NCBI RefSeq assembly: GCF_001440545.1 | Contig: NZ_LKHP01000019.1 | Coordinates: forward strand, 1 to 34,436 | Reading direction: 5' to 3' | DNA from: Caloramator mitchellensis | GTDB taxonomy: Bacteria; Bacillota; Clostridia; Clostridiales; Caloramatoraceae | Length of the DNA stretch: 34,436 nt | Shown here: positions 10,353-19,506 of the stretch, one piece after another | How the letters are laid out: each line of letters opens with the position of its first letter | How positions within the stretch are numbered: position 1 is the first letter of the stretch | Program-made: the position numbers and the translations under genes | Notes under the pieces: model-generated | The model's database searches: none | Told to the model about the DNA's origin: nothing | Seen by the model: the letters and a program-made list of their open reading frames with translations, nothing else

Positions 10353-10697
10353 ATGAAAAAGGAAGAAAAAATACGAAAGAACAGACATTTTAGGATTGTT
10401 TACAGCAGAGGTAAATCCTTCAGTGATGAGATATTAGTAGCATACGTATCAAAGAATAAAAAAAATATAAATAGGGTTGGAGTATCTGTAAGCAAGAAGA
10501 TAGGAAAGAGCGTGGTTAGAAATAGAGTAAAAAGGCTAATTAGAGAAGCCTTTAGAGTCAATAGGCAAAAGTTTAAAGTTGGACATGATATTATATTCGT
10601 AGCAAGAGCAAAGTCTGCAAATAGTAGTTTTTCAGATGTCCAAAAATCGATATTTAACCTATTGAAGCGAGCAGGAGTATTAAAAGAAGGTGTATGA
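10353..10697 (+). CDS. rnpA: ribonuclease P protein component
   Basis: Basic protein subunit that helps the RNase P RNA bind and cleave precursor-tRNA 5' leaders. The 114-residue product (from ATG 10353) has the family signature, including RVGVSVSKKIGKSVVRNRVKRLIRE with the conserved RNR stretch. I prefer 10353 to an upstream GTG near 10311, because that GTG lies inside the terminator hairpin and the family begins with MKKxxxIRKNRHF-like sequence. The ribosome binding site (GGGGA) is modest. The stop codon abuts the yidD ATG. Confidence 0.97.
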   Translation: MKKEEKIRKNRHFRIVYSRGKSFSDEILVAYVSKNKKNINRVGVSVSKKIGKSVVRNRVKRLIREAFRVNRQKFKVGHDIIFVARAKSANSSFSDVQKSIFNLLKRAGVLKEGV

Positions 10698-10907
10698 ATG
10701 AAAAAAGTCTTAATATTCTTAATTAGGATATATAGGAAATATATTTCTCCAATGAAGCCCCCAAGTTGCAGGTTTTATCCTACATGTTCCCAGTATTCAA
10801 TTGAAGCTATCGAAAAATACGGCGCCTTAAAGGGCTCTGTTTTATCTATAAAAAGGATTTTAAGGTGTCATCCACTTCATCCAGGCGGATACGACCCTGT
10901 TCCTTAA
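10698..10907 (+). CDS. yidD: membrane protein insertion efficiency factor YidD
   Basis: 69-residue protein of the YidD family. The diagnostic cysteine-rich core [19 protein letters not shown] (about 24-42) and the later [14 protein letters not shown] are intact. An amphipathic N-terminal helix ([18 protein letters not shown]) would associate with the inner face of the membrane. YidD assists YidC-dependent insertion, and the gene sits between rnpA and yidC as usual. The ATG follows the rnpA stop codon with no gap, so the two are likely translationally coupled. Confidence 0.96.
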   Translation: MKKVLIFLIRIYRKYISPMKPPSCRFYPTCSQYSIEAIEKYGALKGSVLSIKRILRCHPLHPGGYDPVP

Positions 10908-10930
10908 CACATTAAAAAGGAGGGTTAAAT

Positions 10931-11602
10931 TTGAATTTTTTAGTTCAGCCACTAACGGTATTCTTTAATGGAATACATAGTTTTGTTACGAATTATGTAT
11001 CTAATTTGAGCCTTGCTTATTTTTTAGATATTTTTATATTTACAGCTATAATCAAAACTATAATACTTCCATTAACAATTGCTCAAACAAAGTCAAGCAT
11101 TGCAATGCAAAAATTGCAACCTAAATTAAAGGAATTACAGGAAAAATATAAGAACGACCCACAAAAATTACAGCAGGAGCAAATGATTTTATATAAAGAG
11201 AGCGGTGCAAATCCACTTTCAGGATGTCTTCCGCTTTTAATACAATGGCCAATTATTATAGCTATGTATTATGTAATTTTACATTTAGAAGGAATGAAGA
11301 ATGTTGGATTCCTTTGGATTCAGAGCCTAGGTTCTTATGATAAGACATTTATACTTCCTGTCATTTCAGGTTTAACAAGTTATCTCATGGGTGTTATGAT
11401 AGCTCCAAAGGGAAATGACCCATCATCGCAACAGCAAAGAAAAATGAACCTTTATATGTCAATTTTATTCGTAGTTATGTTCTTTAAATTCCAGGCAGGG
11501 GTTGTTCTTTACTGGATAATAAGCAATATTATACAAATATTGCAGCAATACTTCATAATAAATAGAATTAAGCATAAGGAAGAGGCTAAGCTACAGCAGT
11601 AG
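10931..11602 (+). CDS. yidC: membrane protein insertase YidC/OxaA
   Basis: Polytopic insertase that folds proteins into the cytoplasmic membrane, alone or with SecYEG. The 223-residue product is the short Gram-positive type. The first membrane segment contains TAIIKTIILPLTI, followed by the cytoplasmic helical hairpin (about 58-85, rich in K, Q and E) and then about four more membrane segments. No lipobox cysteine follows the first hydrophobic stretch, so it is not the lipoprotein (SpoIIIJ-type) precursor. It starts with TTG behind AAAAAGGAGGG. The stop overlaps the jag ribosome binding site. Confidence 0.95.
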   Translation: MNFLVQPLTVFFNGIHSFVTNYVSNLSLAYFLDIFIFTAIIKTIILPLTIAQTKSSIAMQKLQPKLKELQEKYKNDPQKLQQEQMILYKESGANPLSGCLPLLIQWPIIIAMYYVILHLEGMKNVGFLWIQSLGSYDKTFILPVISGLTSYLMGVMIAPKGNDPSSQQQRKMNLYMSILFVVMFFKFQAGVVLYWIISNIIQILQQYFIINRIKHKEEAKLQQ

Positions 11603-11614
11603 GGTGGTGTATTT

Positions 11615-12244
11615 ATGAGAAAATGGGTAGAAGCAACTGGTAAGACTGTTGAAAATGCTATTGAAAATGGCCTTAGAGAATTAGGGGTTACAAGGGACAA
11701 GGTTACTGTAGACATAGTTGAAAGTGGAAACAAAGGAGTATTTGGACTATTAGGGGCAAAGCCAGCTAAGGTTAAACTTACTCTTAAAAAGGACTATGGA
11801 GCAATTGCTAAAACCTTCTTAAGAGAAGTCCTTGACAAGATGGGAATTATGTGTGAAATCCAAATGAAAGAAGAGGACGATGTATTAAAGATTAATCTTG
11901 CAGGACCAAGAATGGGAGCTCTTATAGGTCATAGGGGAGAGACTTTGGATTCTTTACAATATCTTGTTAGCCTTGTTGTAAACAAAGAAAACAGCGAAAA
12001 TGAATTCAAAAAGGTTTTATTGGACACTCAAAACTACAGACAAAAAAGGGAAGATACCCTTGTAAGACTTGCTAATAGGCTTGCCTACAAGGTAAAAAGA
12101 TACAACAAAAGCATTACACTTGAGCCAATGAATCCTTATGAAAGAAGAATAATTCACGCTGCACTTCAAAATCATCCAGAAGTTACAACCTATAGCATTG
12201 GCGAAGAACCATACAGGAAGGTTGTCATAGACTTAAAAAAATAA
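11615..12244 (+). CDS. khpB: RNA-binding protein Jag/KhpB
   Basis: 209-residue protein with the three family domains in order: Jag-N (1-55, ending GVFGLLGAKPAKV), a KH domain with the GxxG loop IGHRGET (104-110), and an R3H domain with R177-x3-H181 in ERRIIHAAL. KhpB works with KhpA as a global RNA chaperone that affects cell elongation, and in Bacillus it is the SpoIIIJ-associated protein. AGGGTGG upstream of the ATG overlaps the yidC stop. A strong terminator follows. Confidence 0.95.
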   Translation: MRKWVEATGKTVENAIENGLRELGVTRDKVTVDIVESGNKGVFGLLGAKPAKVKLTLKKDYGAIAKTFLREVLDKMGIMCEIQMKEEDDVLKINLAGPRMGALIGHRGETLDSLQYLVSLVVNKENSENEFKKVLLDTQNYRQKREDTLVRLANRLAYKVKRYNKSITLEPMNPYERRIIHAALQNHPEVTTYSIGEEPYRKVVIDLKK

Positions 12245-12266
12245 GAGGCGAATTGCCTCTTTTTTT
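12244..12266 (+). terminator. intrinsic terminator after jag
   Basis: AGAGGC pairs with GCCTCT around a 5-nt loop and is followed by seven T's. The stem begins at the last base of the jag stop codon. It closes the rpmH-jag transcription unit. Confidence 0.9.
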
Positions 12267-12338
12267 ATGACAAAATTTATACTAATATTATCTATATTAG
12301 CAATAATAAAAATAGAAACATTAGAAGAAGGTGAAAAT

Positions 12339-13715
12339 ATGCTTAACGATACAATAGCTGCTATTTCTACTGCAATTGGAGAAGGCGGAATTGGAATAGT
12401 TAGAATGTCAGGTGATGATAGTTTAAATATATTGAGTAAAATATTCAAAAGCCCAAAGGATAAGGATATTAAAAAAATAAAAAGTTATACTATGCACTAT
12501 GGCTTTATAATCGACCCTGAGACAAATGAGACAATAGATGAAGTTATAGTGAGCTATATGAAGGCGCCAAATACATATACAAGGGAAGATATAGTTGAGA
12601 TAAACTGCCATGGTGGAGTAGTTGCTGTAAGAAGGGTGCTCGCAACTGTTTTAAATAATGGTGCAAGATTAGCTGAACCTGGTGAGTTTACTAAAAGAGC
12701 GTTCTTAAACGGAAGAATAGACCTATCTCAGGCTGAGGCTGTTATAGATTTAATTCGCGCCAAAACAGACGACAGCATGAGTATAGCAGTAAATCAATTA
12801 AAGGGAAAACTTTCGGAGAAAATAGAAAGCCTTATGGATAGACTGTTAGGAGCTCTTGCACATATAGAAGCCACAGTTGATTTTCCAGAGGATGATGTTG
12901 ATGAGCTTGTGATAAACAAATTAAATAACAACCTAAAGAGCCTTGTCGAAGAAATAGATTATCTTATTAAAAACGCTGAAACTGGAAAAATATTAAGAGA
13001 AGGCTTAAGAACAACAATTGTAGGAAAGCCTAATGTAGGAAAGTCATCCCTTTTAAATGCACTATTACAGGAAAAAAGAGCAATAGTTACTGATATACCT
13101 GGGACAACAAGGGATGTAATTGAAGAATATATAAACATAGAGGGAATACCTATAATACTTGTTGATACAGCAGGAATTAGAAAGACAGTTGATGTAGTTG
13201 AAAAAATAGGAGTTGAAAAATCAAAGGAATACCTTGAAAATGCCGACCTTATTATTTTTATGGTCGATGCTTCGCGGCCATTAGAGGGAGAAGATTTTGA
13301 AATAATTGATTTGATAAAACACAAAAATGTAATCGTTGTTGCAAATAAAGTTGACTTGCCACAAAAAATAGATTTTAATTTATTAAAGGAAAACTTTAGT
13401 ATCATAGTTAAAGCTTCAGTTAAAGCAGAGCATGGAATAGATGCTATAAAAGAAAAGATAGTCGATTTGGTGTATCAGGGAAAAGTTACTACTAAGAACG
13501 ATGTTTTGGTTACAAACATAAGACACAAGGACACACTTATAAAAGCAAAGGAAATAATACAAAAGGGTATAGAAACACTAAACAGCGGACTTCCACTTGA
13601 TTTAGCATCGATAGAGCTAAAGGACGGATATTTAAAGCTTGGAGAAATAACAGGGGATACTGTTGCTGAGGATATTATAGATAGGATATTCTGTGATTTC
13701 TGCATAGGAAAATAG
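12339..13715 (+). CDS. mnmE: tRNA modification GTPase MnmE (TrmE)
   Basis: GTPase that acts with MnmG to place a carboxymethylaminomethyl (or aminomethyl) group on U34 of certain tRNAs. From ATG 12339 the product is 458 residues, the family length. It has the N-terminal tetrahydrofolate-binding domain ([19 protein letters not shown]), the helical domain, the inserted G domain with GKPNVGKSS (229-237), PGTTRD and DTAG (276-279), and the C-terminal FCIGK with catalytic C455. The start is chosen because AAGGTG is correctly spaced and the family begins [10 protein letters not shown]. The 24 extra in-frame residues upstream start in the jag terminator. Confidence 0.98.
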   Translation: MLNDTIAAISTAIGEGGIGIVRMSGDDSLNILSKIFKSPKDKDIKKIKSYTMHYGFIIDPETNETIDEVIVSYMKAPNTYTREDIVEINCHGGVVAVRRVLATVLNNGARLAEPGEFTKRAFLNGRIDLSQAEAVIDLIRAKTDDSMSIAVNQLKGKLSEKIESLMDRLLGALAHIEATVDFPEDDVDELVINKLNNNLKSLVEEIDYLIKNAETGKILREGLRTTIVGKPNVGKSSLLNALLQEKRAIVTDIPGTTRDVIEEYINIEGIPIILVDTAGIRKTVDVVEKIGVEKSKEYLENADLIIFMVDASRPLEGEDFEIIDLIKHKNVIVVANKVDLPQKIDFNLLKENFSIIVKASVKAEHGIDAIKEKIVDLVYQGKVTTKNDVLVTNIRHKDTLIKAKEIIQKGIETLNSGLPLDLASIELKDGYLKLGEITGDTVAEDIIDRIFCDFCIGK

Positions 13716-13725
13716 GAGGGGTAGC

Positions 13726-15606
13726 ATGTATAATGCAGGAAAATATGATGTAGTAGTTATAGGAGCAGGCCATGCAGGCTGCGAAGCTGCCCTTGCATCA
13801 GCAAGGCTTGGATGCAAAACATTGATAGTAACACTAAACCTTGACAGCATTGCACTTATGCCCTGCAACCCTGCAATTGGAGGAACTGCAAAGGGACATC
13901 TTGTAAGGGAAGTTGACGCACTTGGTGGACAGATGGGAATAAATATTGACAGAACATATATACAATCGAGGATGCTAAATACGTCTAAGGGACCAGCTGT
14001 TCACTCATTGAGGGCACAGGCAGATAAGAAAAAATACCAGTTTACAATGAAAAAAACGCTAGAAGAGCAGGAAAATCTGTATATAAAACAGGATGAAGTA
14101 ATAGGAATAGAAGTTGAAGACGGAAAAGTTAAAGGTATTAAGACTAAGAATGGTGCGTTTTTTGAATGCAGTGCAATTGTTGTAACTACAGGAACATATC
14201 TTAAGGGAAGAATATTCATAGGGGAAGTGAACTACAGCGGCGGGCCAAACGGGCTTTTCCCTGCAAATGAATTATCTCAGAGCCTTTTGGATTTAGGTAT
14301 AACTTTAAGAAGGTTCAAAACAGGAACTCCAGCAAGAATACATAAAAGGTCAGTTGATTTTTCAAAGATGATAATACAACCTGGAGATGAAAATGTTGTT
14401 CCATTTTCATTTATGTCGGGGGATATATCAAGGGAACAAGTTCCATGTTATCTAACATATACTTCAGAAAAAACGCATGAGATAATAAGAGAAAATATGC
14501 ACAGGTCACCACTATTTACAGGGGATATTGAGGGAGTCGGACCAAGATATTGCCCTTCAATTGAAGATAAGGTTACAAAATTTCCGGATAAGGAAAGACA
14601 TCAGATTTTTATTGAACCTGAGGGAGAAGACACTGACGAGTTATATGTTCAGGGAATGTCAAGCTCGTTGCCTGAGGATGTTCAGATACAAGTATACAGG
14701 TCAATTCCTGGGCTTGAAAATTGCGAAGTTTTAAGAACTGCCTACGCAATAGAATATGACTGCATTGACCCAACACAATTAAAACTTAGCTTGGAGCTTA
14801 AAAATATTGAGGGTTTATTCTTTGCAGGACAGGTAAACGGAACATCAGGGTATGAAGAAGCAGCAGCACAGGGAATAATAGCAGGTATCAACGCAGCACA
14901 GAAGGTAAAAGGAAGGGAGCCACTGATACTTGATAGGTCAGATGCATACATTGGAGTATTGATAGATGATTTAGTTACAAAGGGGACCAATGAACCATAT
15001 AGAATGATGACAAGCAGAGCAGAATATAGATTACTTTTAAGGCAGGATAATGCAGATTTAAGATTAACTCAAAAAGGTTATGAAGTTGGACTTGTAACTG
15101 AAGAAAGATACCAGAAATACCTAAATAGAAAAGAAAATATAGAGAAGGAAATTGAAAGGCTTAAAAAATATGTAGTATCTCCTTCTGATGAAAACAACGA
15201 AGTGCTAAGAAACATAGGAAGCTCTGAAATAAAAAGCGGAGTTACATTATACGAATTATTAAAAAGACCTGAAGTGACATACGAAAATATAAAGGATTTA
15301 GATAAGGAAAGACCAAATCTTTCAAAGGATGTGACCGAAGAGGTTGAAATTGAAATTAAATACGAAGGATATATCAAAAAACAAATTGAGCAGGTTGAGC
15401 AGTTTAAAAAGCTCGAGCAAAAGAAAATTCCACCATATATAAACTATGAGGATGTCCCAAGTTTAAGAATTGAGGCAAAGCAAAAACTTTCAAAGATAAG
15501 GCCTGAGAACATTGGGCAGGCCTCAAGAATATCAGGGGTATCTCCTGCTGATATTTCTGTATTGCTTGTTTATTTAGAACAAATAAGAAGAAAAGGTGAA
15601 AAATGA
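13726..15606 (+). CDS. mnmG: tRNA uridine-5-carboxymethylaminomethyl(34) synthesis enzyme MnmG (GidA)
   Basis: FAD-dependent partner of MnmE in modifying U34 of tRNAs that read split codon boxes. The 626-residue product has the FAD dinucleotide-binding motif [10 protein letters not shown] (13-22), the signature [23 protein letters not shown], and the C-terminal helical domain that contacts MnmE and tRNA (from about residue 550). AGGAGGGG precedes the ATG. It is 10 bp after mnmE, and its stop overlaps the rsmG start, so mnmE-mnmG-rsmG form an operon. Confidence 0.99.
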   Translation: MYNAGKYDVVVIGAGHAGCEAALASARLGCKTLIVTLNLDSIALMPCNPAIGGTAKGHLVREVDALGGQMGINIDRTYIQSRMLNTSKGPAVHSLRAQADKKKYQFTMKKTLEEQENLYIKQDEVIGIEVEDGKVKGIKTKNGAFFECSAIVVTTGTYLKGRIFIGEVNYSGGPNGLFPANELSQSLLDLGITLRRFKTGTPARIHKRSVDFSKMIIQPGDENVVPFSFMSGDISREQVPCYLTYTSEKTHEIIRENMHRSPLFTGDIEGVGPRYCPSIEDKVTKFPDKERHQIFIEPEGEDTDELYVQGMSSSLPEDVQIQVYRSIPGLENCEVLRTAYAIEYDCIDPTQLKLSLELKNIEGLFFAGQVNGTSGYEEAAAQGIIAGINAAQKVKGREPLILDRSDAYIGVLIDDLVTKGTNEPYRMMTSRAEYRLLLRQDNADLRLTQKGYEVGLVTEERYQKYLNRKENIEKEIERLKKYVVSPSDENNEVLRNIGSSEIKSGVTLYELLKRPEVTYENIKDLDKERPNLSKDVTEEVEIEIKYEGYIKKQIEQVEQFKKLEQKKIPPYINYEDVPSLRIEAKQKLSKIRPENIGQASRISGVSPADISVLLVYLEQIRRKGEK

Positions 15607-16319
15607 TGAGGGAAATTTTAATAATTGGTGCAAGAAATTATGGGATTGAGCTTGATGAAGAAAAGGTAGAAAAATTTTTAAAATATATGGAGCTTTTAAA
15701 GAGTTGGAATGAGAAGATAAACTTAACTGCAATAACTGATGATATCGAAATAATTAAAAAACATTTTTTAGATTCAATTTCAATTGTTAAGAGTAATTTG
15801 ATAAAGGACGATGCTTCAATAATCGATGTTGGAACTGGCGCTGGATTCCCTGGAATACCAATAAAAATTATAAAGCCTAATACTAAGGTAGTCCTGTTAG
15901 ACAGCCTTCAAAAAAGAGTAAACTTTTTAAATGAGGTAATTAAGGAACTTAATCTTAAAGGAATCGAAGCTGTTCACTCAAGGGCAGAGGACGCTGCAAA
16001 AAGCGAAAAATATAGAGAAAAATTTGATATATCAACTGCAAGGGCAGTGGCACACATGAGTATTTTATCAGAATACTGCATTCCATTTGTAAAGGTTAAC
16101 GGTCATTTTATAGCACTAAAAGGTCCTACTGTTGATGAAGAGATAAATGAATCAAGAAATGCAATTGGGACATTGGGTGGAAAGCTAAAATCAATTATTG
16201 AAACGACAATTCCCGAGTATGATGTAAATCATAAGCTGATTATTGTCGAAAAAATTAAGGAAACTGACAAGAAATATCCAAGAAAGCCATCACAGATTGA
16301 GAAAAAGCCTATAAAATGA
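15603..16319 (+). CDS. rsmG: 16S rRNA (guanine527-N7)-methyltransferase RsmG (GidB)
   Basis: SAM-dependent enzyme that makes m7G527 in 16S rRNA. Its loss in several bacteria causes low-level streptomycin resistance. The 238-residue product has SAM motif [10 protein letters not shown] (76-84) and the family's [10 protein letters not shown] near the N-terminus. The start overlaps the mnmG stop (ATGA). Two adjacent ATG codons, 15603 and 15606, are equally possible behind AAGGTG. The C-terminus [14 protein letters not shown] is typical of the family. Confidence 0.98.
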   Translation: MMREILIIGARNYGIELDEEKVEKFLKYMELLKSWNEKINLTAITDDIEIIKKHFLDSISIVKSNLIKDDASIIDVGTGAGFPGIPIKIIKPNTKVVLLDSLQKRVNFLNEVIKELNLKGIEAVHSRAEDAAKSEKYREKFDISTARAVAHMSILSEYCIPFVKVNGHFIALKGPTVDEEINESRNAIGTLGGKLKSIIETTIPEYDVNHKLIIVEKIKETDKKYPRKPSQIEKKPIK

Positions 16320-16347
16320 CGATTTATTAAAACAATTGTAAAACGAT

Positions 16348-16361
16348 TTAGTCCGGGAAAT
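16348..16361. promoter_or_regulatory. possible Noc-binding half-site upstream of noc
   Basis: The right half of the B. subtilis Noc-binding consensus (ATTTCCCGGGAAAT, recalled) is exact here: CCGGGAAAT at 16353-16361. The left half is degenerate, so 10 of 14 bases match. It lies in the 108-bp gap between rsmG and noc, near two copies of ACGATTTA. Autoregulation or nucleation of Noc here is speculation. Confidence 0.3.
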
Positions 16362-16427
16362 AGCAGGAAAAGGGAAATAATTATAGAATATATTTTATAT
16401 AAATAACGAAAATGGTGGGATGGTGCA

Positions 16428-17222
16428 ATGAGGGTAGAAAACGAAATTATTAACATACCTATTAATTTAATAAAGCAAAATACTTACCAGCCAAGGAAAA
16501 TATTTGACGATCAATCTTTACTAGAACTATCTGAATCGATTAGGGAATATGGAGTTCTTCAGCCAATCAGCGTTAGGAGAAACGGAGAAGCGTTTTATGA
16601 ACTAATTGCTGGTGAAAGAAGATTGAGAGCTTCTCAGCTTGCAGGACTTTCAGAAATACCTGCAATAGTTGTAGACGTAAACAACAAGGATAGCGCTGTA
16701 TTAGCCCTTATAGAGAACCTTCAAAGAGAAGATTTAAACTACCTTGAAGAGGCCGAAGGCTATCTAAGGCTTATAAAAGAACACGGATTTACTCAGGAAG
16801 AACTTGCAAGCAAAATAGGAAAAAAACAATCGACTATTGCAAATAAACTTAGAATACTAAAACTCTCTGACAAAGTAAAAGAAGTATTAGTAAGCAACAA
16901 CTTAACCGAAAGACATGCACGAGCACTTTTAAAAATTGAAGACGAAAACCTCCAACTTGCAGTATTAGAAGAAGTTATAAAAGAAAACTTAAATGTAAAA
17001 GAAACCGAAGAGATGATTGAAAGAATAATCAAAAACCCAAACGGTGTTGAAAAGAAAAAGGAAGACAAAAAAGAAAAGGTTAAGTTCAAATGGGTTATAA
17101 ATCCAAGAATAATAACCAACACGATTAAGGATATAATGCTCAAAAACGGCATCGATGCAAACTACAGACATAAGGACTACGATGAATACATGGAGATTAT
17201 AGTAAGAATTCCAAAGAAGTAA
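16428..17222 (+). CDS. noc: nucleoid occlusion protein Noc (ParB family)
   Basis: ParB-like CTPase that binds specific DNA sites and the membrane and blocks FtsZ assembly over the nucleoid. The 264-residue product has the N-terminal CTP-binding domain with GERRLRAS (62-69) and ENLQRED (96-102), a helix-turn-helix at about 121-145 (TQEELASKIGKKQSTIANKL), and a C-terminal dimer domain after a lysine/glutamate-rich linker (about 205-220). It is called Noc, not ParB, because it follows rsmG and a separate ParB with its own parA lies 1.4 kb downstream. N-terminal residues 1-10 (MRVENEIINI) are only partly basic, so the membrane-binding helix is less obvious than in Bacillus. Confidence 0.88.
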   Translation: MRVENEIINIPINLIKQNTYQPRKIFDDQSLLELSESIREYGVLQPISVRRNGEAFYELIAGERRLRASQLAGLSEIPAIVVDVNNKDSAVLALIENLQREDLNYLEEAEGYLRLIKEHGFTQEELASKIGKKQSTIANKLRILKLSDKVKEVLVSNNLTERHARALLKIEDENLQLAVLEEVIKENLNVKETEEMIERIIKNPNGVEKKKEDKKEKVKFKWVINPRIITNTIKDIMLKNGIDANYRHKDYDEYMEIIVRIPKK

Positions 17223-17277
17223 TGAGTGACATTCACTTGACTTCTTGAGTTCTTGAATTGTTTGGCAATTTGGACAA
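17222..17277 (+). repeat. 56-bp repeat, copy B, abutting the noc stop codon
   Basis: This segment matches the minus strand of 922-977 at 54 of 56 positions. It begins at the last base of the noc TAA and ends inside the left arm of the noc terminator. Internal structure includes three 8-bp units ending CTTGA and a small inverted repeat AATTG/CAATT (17257-17270). The only other copy seen in the window overlaps the gyrA stop. Confidence 0.9.
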
Positions 17278-17319
17278 AACCCTGTGAAAGGAGATTTAAC
17301 TTCTTTTACAGGGTTTTTT
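17276..17319 (+). terminator. intrinsic terminator after noc
   Basis: AAAACCCTGTGAAAG (17276-17290) pairs with CTTTTACAGGGTTTT (17303-17317) around a 12-nt loop. The T-run ends at 17319. Its last T directly precedes the GTGTGACC of the intron-like segment. Confidence 0.9.
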
Positions 17320-17510
17320 GTGTGACCGGCATAGGAGAAATCTTTTAGGTGAAAGTCAGATACAGGAGTTAATGTGCACCTGTTAGCTTAAGACAAGTGT
17401 GCTCATTAAAATGTGGAAATTGATTTAAATTATAATGTATAACAACTTGTTGTTCACTAATAGTGTTAGATATTCAAGGCTGAATTTTAATACAACGGGT
17501 TAAATTTAGT
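17320..17510 (+). mobile_element. 5' remnant of a group IIC intron
   Basis: The segment starts GTGTGACCGGCATAGG, directly after the noc terminator T-run, where group IIC introns insert. Compared from memory with the Oceanobacillus iheyensis IIC intron (GUGUGCCCGGCAUGGG...), it keeps the 5' splice-site block, AGGTGAAAGTC (GGGUGAGAGUC in O. iheyensis), CTGTTAGCTTAAGACAAG (CAGUUAGCCUAACGCAAG), and more weakly AGTGTTAGATATTCAAGG and TTAATACAACGGG later in domain I. It holds no reverse transcriptase, domain V or 3' end. The right boundary is approximate. Confidence 0.7.
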
Positions 17511-17527
17511 ATATATTGCTGAAGTTT

Positions 17528-17794
17528 TTATTTTTTTAGCAGTATAATAACCCCAACAAGAATAAAAACTGCTGCTGAAATGGTGTTTAACGTATTCTTT
17601 GAGATATACTTTTCAATAAAGGAACCAAATAAAACGCCGACTAAGGATGTGCAAAATAGAGCCAAACTTGCTCCAATGAGAACTGATAACTTAGAATTTG
17701 ATTTTGCTGAAAGCAGCATTGTTGCAAGCTGAGTTTTATCTCCAAGCTCAGCAAGAAATACTACAATAAAAGTTGATAAAATAATTTTTAACAT
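17528..17794 (-). CDS. UPF0016/TMEM165 (Gdt1) family cation transporter, single-domain form
   Basis: 88-residue membrane protein with the hallmark acidic motif ELGDKTQ (16-22) in the first membrane helix, then two further hydrophobic segments (about 38-60 and 70-86). Family members export or exchange Mn2+ or Ca2+. The two-repeat form has about 190 residues; this is a single repeat, which would need to pair with itself or another half. No second half-gene is adjacent. It is transcribed towards the intron remnant, against the flanking genes and against replication. The ribosome binding site is AGGTGA. The 86-bp upstream gap is too short for, and does not resemble, a yybP-ykoY manganese riboswitch. 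Confidence 0.85.
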   Translation of the reverse strand: MLKIILSTFIVVFLAELGDKTQLATMLLSAKSNSKLSVLIGASLALFCTSLVGVLFGSFIEKYISKNTLNTISAAVFILVGVIILLKK

Positions 17795-17880
17795 AATATC
17801 ACCTACTGTATTTTAATAATAAAAATAATGCTGTAAAATATATATTATGAAAAGCTTTAAAATATTCTAGGGGTGGTATA

Positions 17881-18669
17881 GTGGGGAAAGTAATTTCTAT
17901 TTTTAATCAAAAAGGTGGAGTAGGAAAAACTACAACAGCGATAAATTTATCATCATATCTTGCTTCAATGGGGCAAAAGGTATTATTGATAGATATTGAC
18001 CCTCAGGGGAACACAACAAGCGGGCTTGGAATTGATAAGGACGAACTTGAATATTCCATGTATGATGTTATAATTGAATATGCAAAACAAGAAAAAAGCG
18101 ACATTGCATCCAAGGCAATTGTTAAAACAGTTATTGAAAACCTGTATCTTCTTCCATCAACAGTTGAACTTGCAGGCGCTGAAATTGAGATGACGTTTAA
18201 TGATGAAAGGGAGAAGATATTTAAAAGGGCAGTAGGAGAAATAAAGGACGAGTTTGACTACATCTTTATAGACTGTCCGCCATCCCTTGGACTATTGACT
18301 ATAAACGCTCTCACAGGTTCAGACAGCGTATTAATTCCGATACAGTGTGAGTTTTATGCTCTCGAAGGAGTTAGTCAACTCATGAATACTATTAACCTTG
18401 TAAAAAAGAACTTAAATCCAGATATTAAAATACAGGGAGTAGTAATGAGCATGTTCGATGGAAGAACAAATCTTTCAATTGAGGTAGTTGAGGAAGTAAA
18501 AAAATACTTTAAAGGAAAGGTTTATACTACTATAATTCCAAGAAACATTAGGCTTGCAGAGGCGCCGAGCCATGGACTTCCTATAATGCTCTATGATAAA
18601 AACTCTACCGGTGCTAAAAGCTACAAAGAACTAGCTGAAGAATTTTTGTATTTAGAAGGGGATGAGTAA
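17881..18669 (+). CDS. parA: chromosome partitioning ATPase ParA (Soj)
   Basis: Deviant Walker ATPase that binds DNA nonspecifically in its ATP form, moves ParB-parS complexes and, in Bacillus, regulates DnaA. The 262-residue product has Walker A KGGVGKTT with the signature lysine (11-18), the switch region DIDPQGN around 38-44, and DCPPSLG in the middle. It starts with GTG behind AGGGGTGG. parB follows after 2 bp. The proximity to oriC and parS indicates the chromosomal, not plasmid, type. Confidence 0.97.
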   Translation: MGKVISIFNQKGGVGKTTTAINLSSYLASMGQKVLLIDIDPQGNTTSGLGIDKDELEYSMYDVIIEYAKQEKSDIASKAIVKTVIENLYLLPSTVELAGAEIEMTFNDEREKIFKRAVGEIKDEFDYIFIDCPPSLGLLTINALTGSDSVLIPIQCEFYALEGVSQLMNTINLVKKNLNPDIKIQGVVMSMFDGRTNLSIEVVEEVKKYFKGKVYTTIIPRNIRLAEAPSHGLPIMLYDKNSTGAKSYKELAEEFLYLEGDE

Positions 18670-18671
18670 TA

Positions 18672-19505
18672 ATGGCCAAAAAAAGTGCACTTGGAAAGGG
18701 ACTTGGGGCTTTGATTCCTGAAACAGAGGAAAAGGGAAACGTTCAGGAAGTTGAAATTAATAAGTTATTTAGAAACGATGAACAACCAAGAAGGAATTTT
18801 GATGAAGAAAAAATAAACGCCCTTGCAGAATCAATAAAATCTCATGGAATAATTCAGCCTATCGTTGTAAAAAGAGAGGGCGAATTTTATAAGATTATTG
18901 CTGGAGAGAGAAGATGGAGGGCAGCAAAAATTGCTGGACTCAAAAAAGTTCCTATTGTTGAAAAGGAACTATCCCAAAGAGAGATAATGGAAATATCTCT
19001 TATTGAAAACATTCAAAGAGAGGACTTAAATCCTGTTGAAGAGGCACTTGCTTATAAAAGACTAATGGAGGAATTTGAACTGACACAGGAAGAAATAGCA
19101 GCAAGAGTTGGAAAGTCAAGAAGTGCCATTGCAAATTCTCTTAGAATTTTAAACCTCGATGAAAGGGTTTTGAATTATATTATTAATGGCGAATTAAGCG
19201 AAGGGCATGGGAAAGTTATTGTTTCGATTGAAGATAATGAACTTCAGTTCAATATCGCAAAAAAGGTGGTAGATGAAGGCTTAAACGTAAGGCAGACTGA
19301 AAAATTGGTTAAAGAAATATTAGAAGAGAAAAAAGAAAAGAAGAAAAAGAACAAGGAAGTTCATTTTAGAGATGTTGAAGAAAAATTACAAATGTTCTTT
19401 GGAACAAAGGTAAAAATAAATAATGGAAAAAACAAAGGAAAAATAGAAATAGAATACTACTCAGATTCTGATTTACAAAGGATTTTAGAACTATTAAACA
19501 TATAA
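18672..19505 (+). CDS. parB: chromosome partitioning protein ParB (Spo0J)
   Basis: CTP-dependent DNA clamp that loads at parS, spreads, recruits SMC condensin and stimulates ParA. The 277-residue product has a basic N-terminus (KKSALGKGLGALIPE, the ParA-stimulating region), the CTP-binding domain with GERRWRAA (78-85) and ENIQRED (112-118), a helix-turn-helix at about 138-162, and a C-terminal dimerisation domain after a run of lysines. It is paralogous to noc 1.4 kb upstream. A perfect parS starts one base after its stop codon. Confidence 0.97.
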   Translation: MAKKSALGKGLGALIPETEEKGNVQEVEINKLFRNDEQPRRNFDEEKINALAESIKSHGIIQPIVVKREGEFYKIIAGERRWRAAKIAGLKKVPIVEKELSQREIMEISLIENIQREDLNPVEEALAYKRLMEEFELTQEEIAARVGKSRSAIANSLRILNLDERVLNYIINGELSEGHGKVIVSIEDNELQFNIAKKVVDEGLNVRQTEKLVKEILEEKKEKKKKNKEVHFRDVEEKLQMFFGTKVKINNGKNKGKIEIEYYSDSDLQRILELLNI

Positions 19506-19506
19506 A

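Noticed and set aside
12267-12338. Longer mnmE reading starting at 12267 with a hydrophobic N-terminus that could look like a signal peptide.
   Set aside because: It starts in the jag terminator T-run, lacks a ribosome binding site, and MnmE is cytoplasmic and begins at the following [10 protein letters not shown].
17795-17880. Looked for a yybP-ykoY manganese riboswitch upstream of the UPF0016 gene.
   Set aside because: The gap is only 86 bp, shared with parA, and shows none of the conserved loop sequences.
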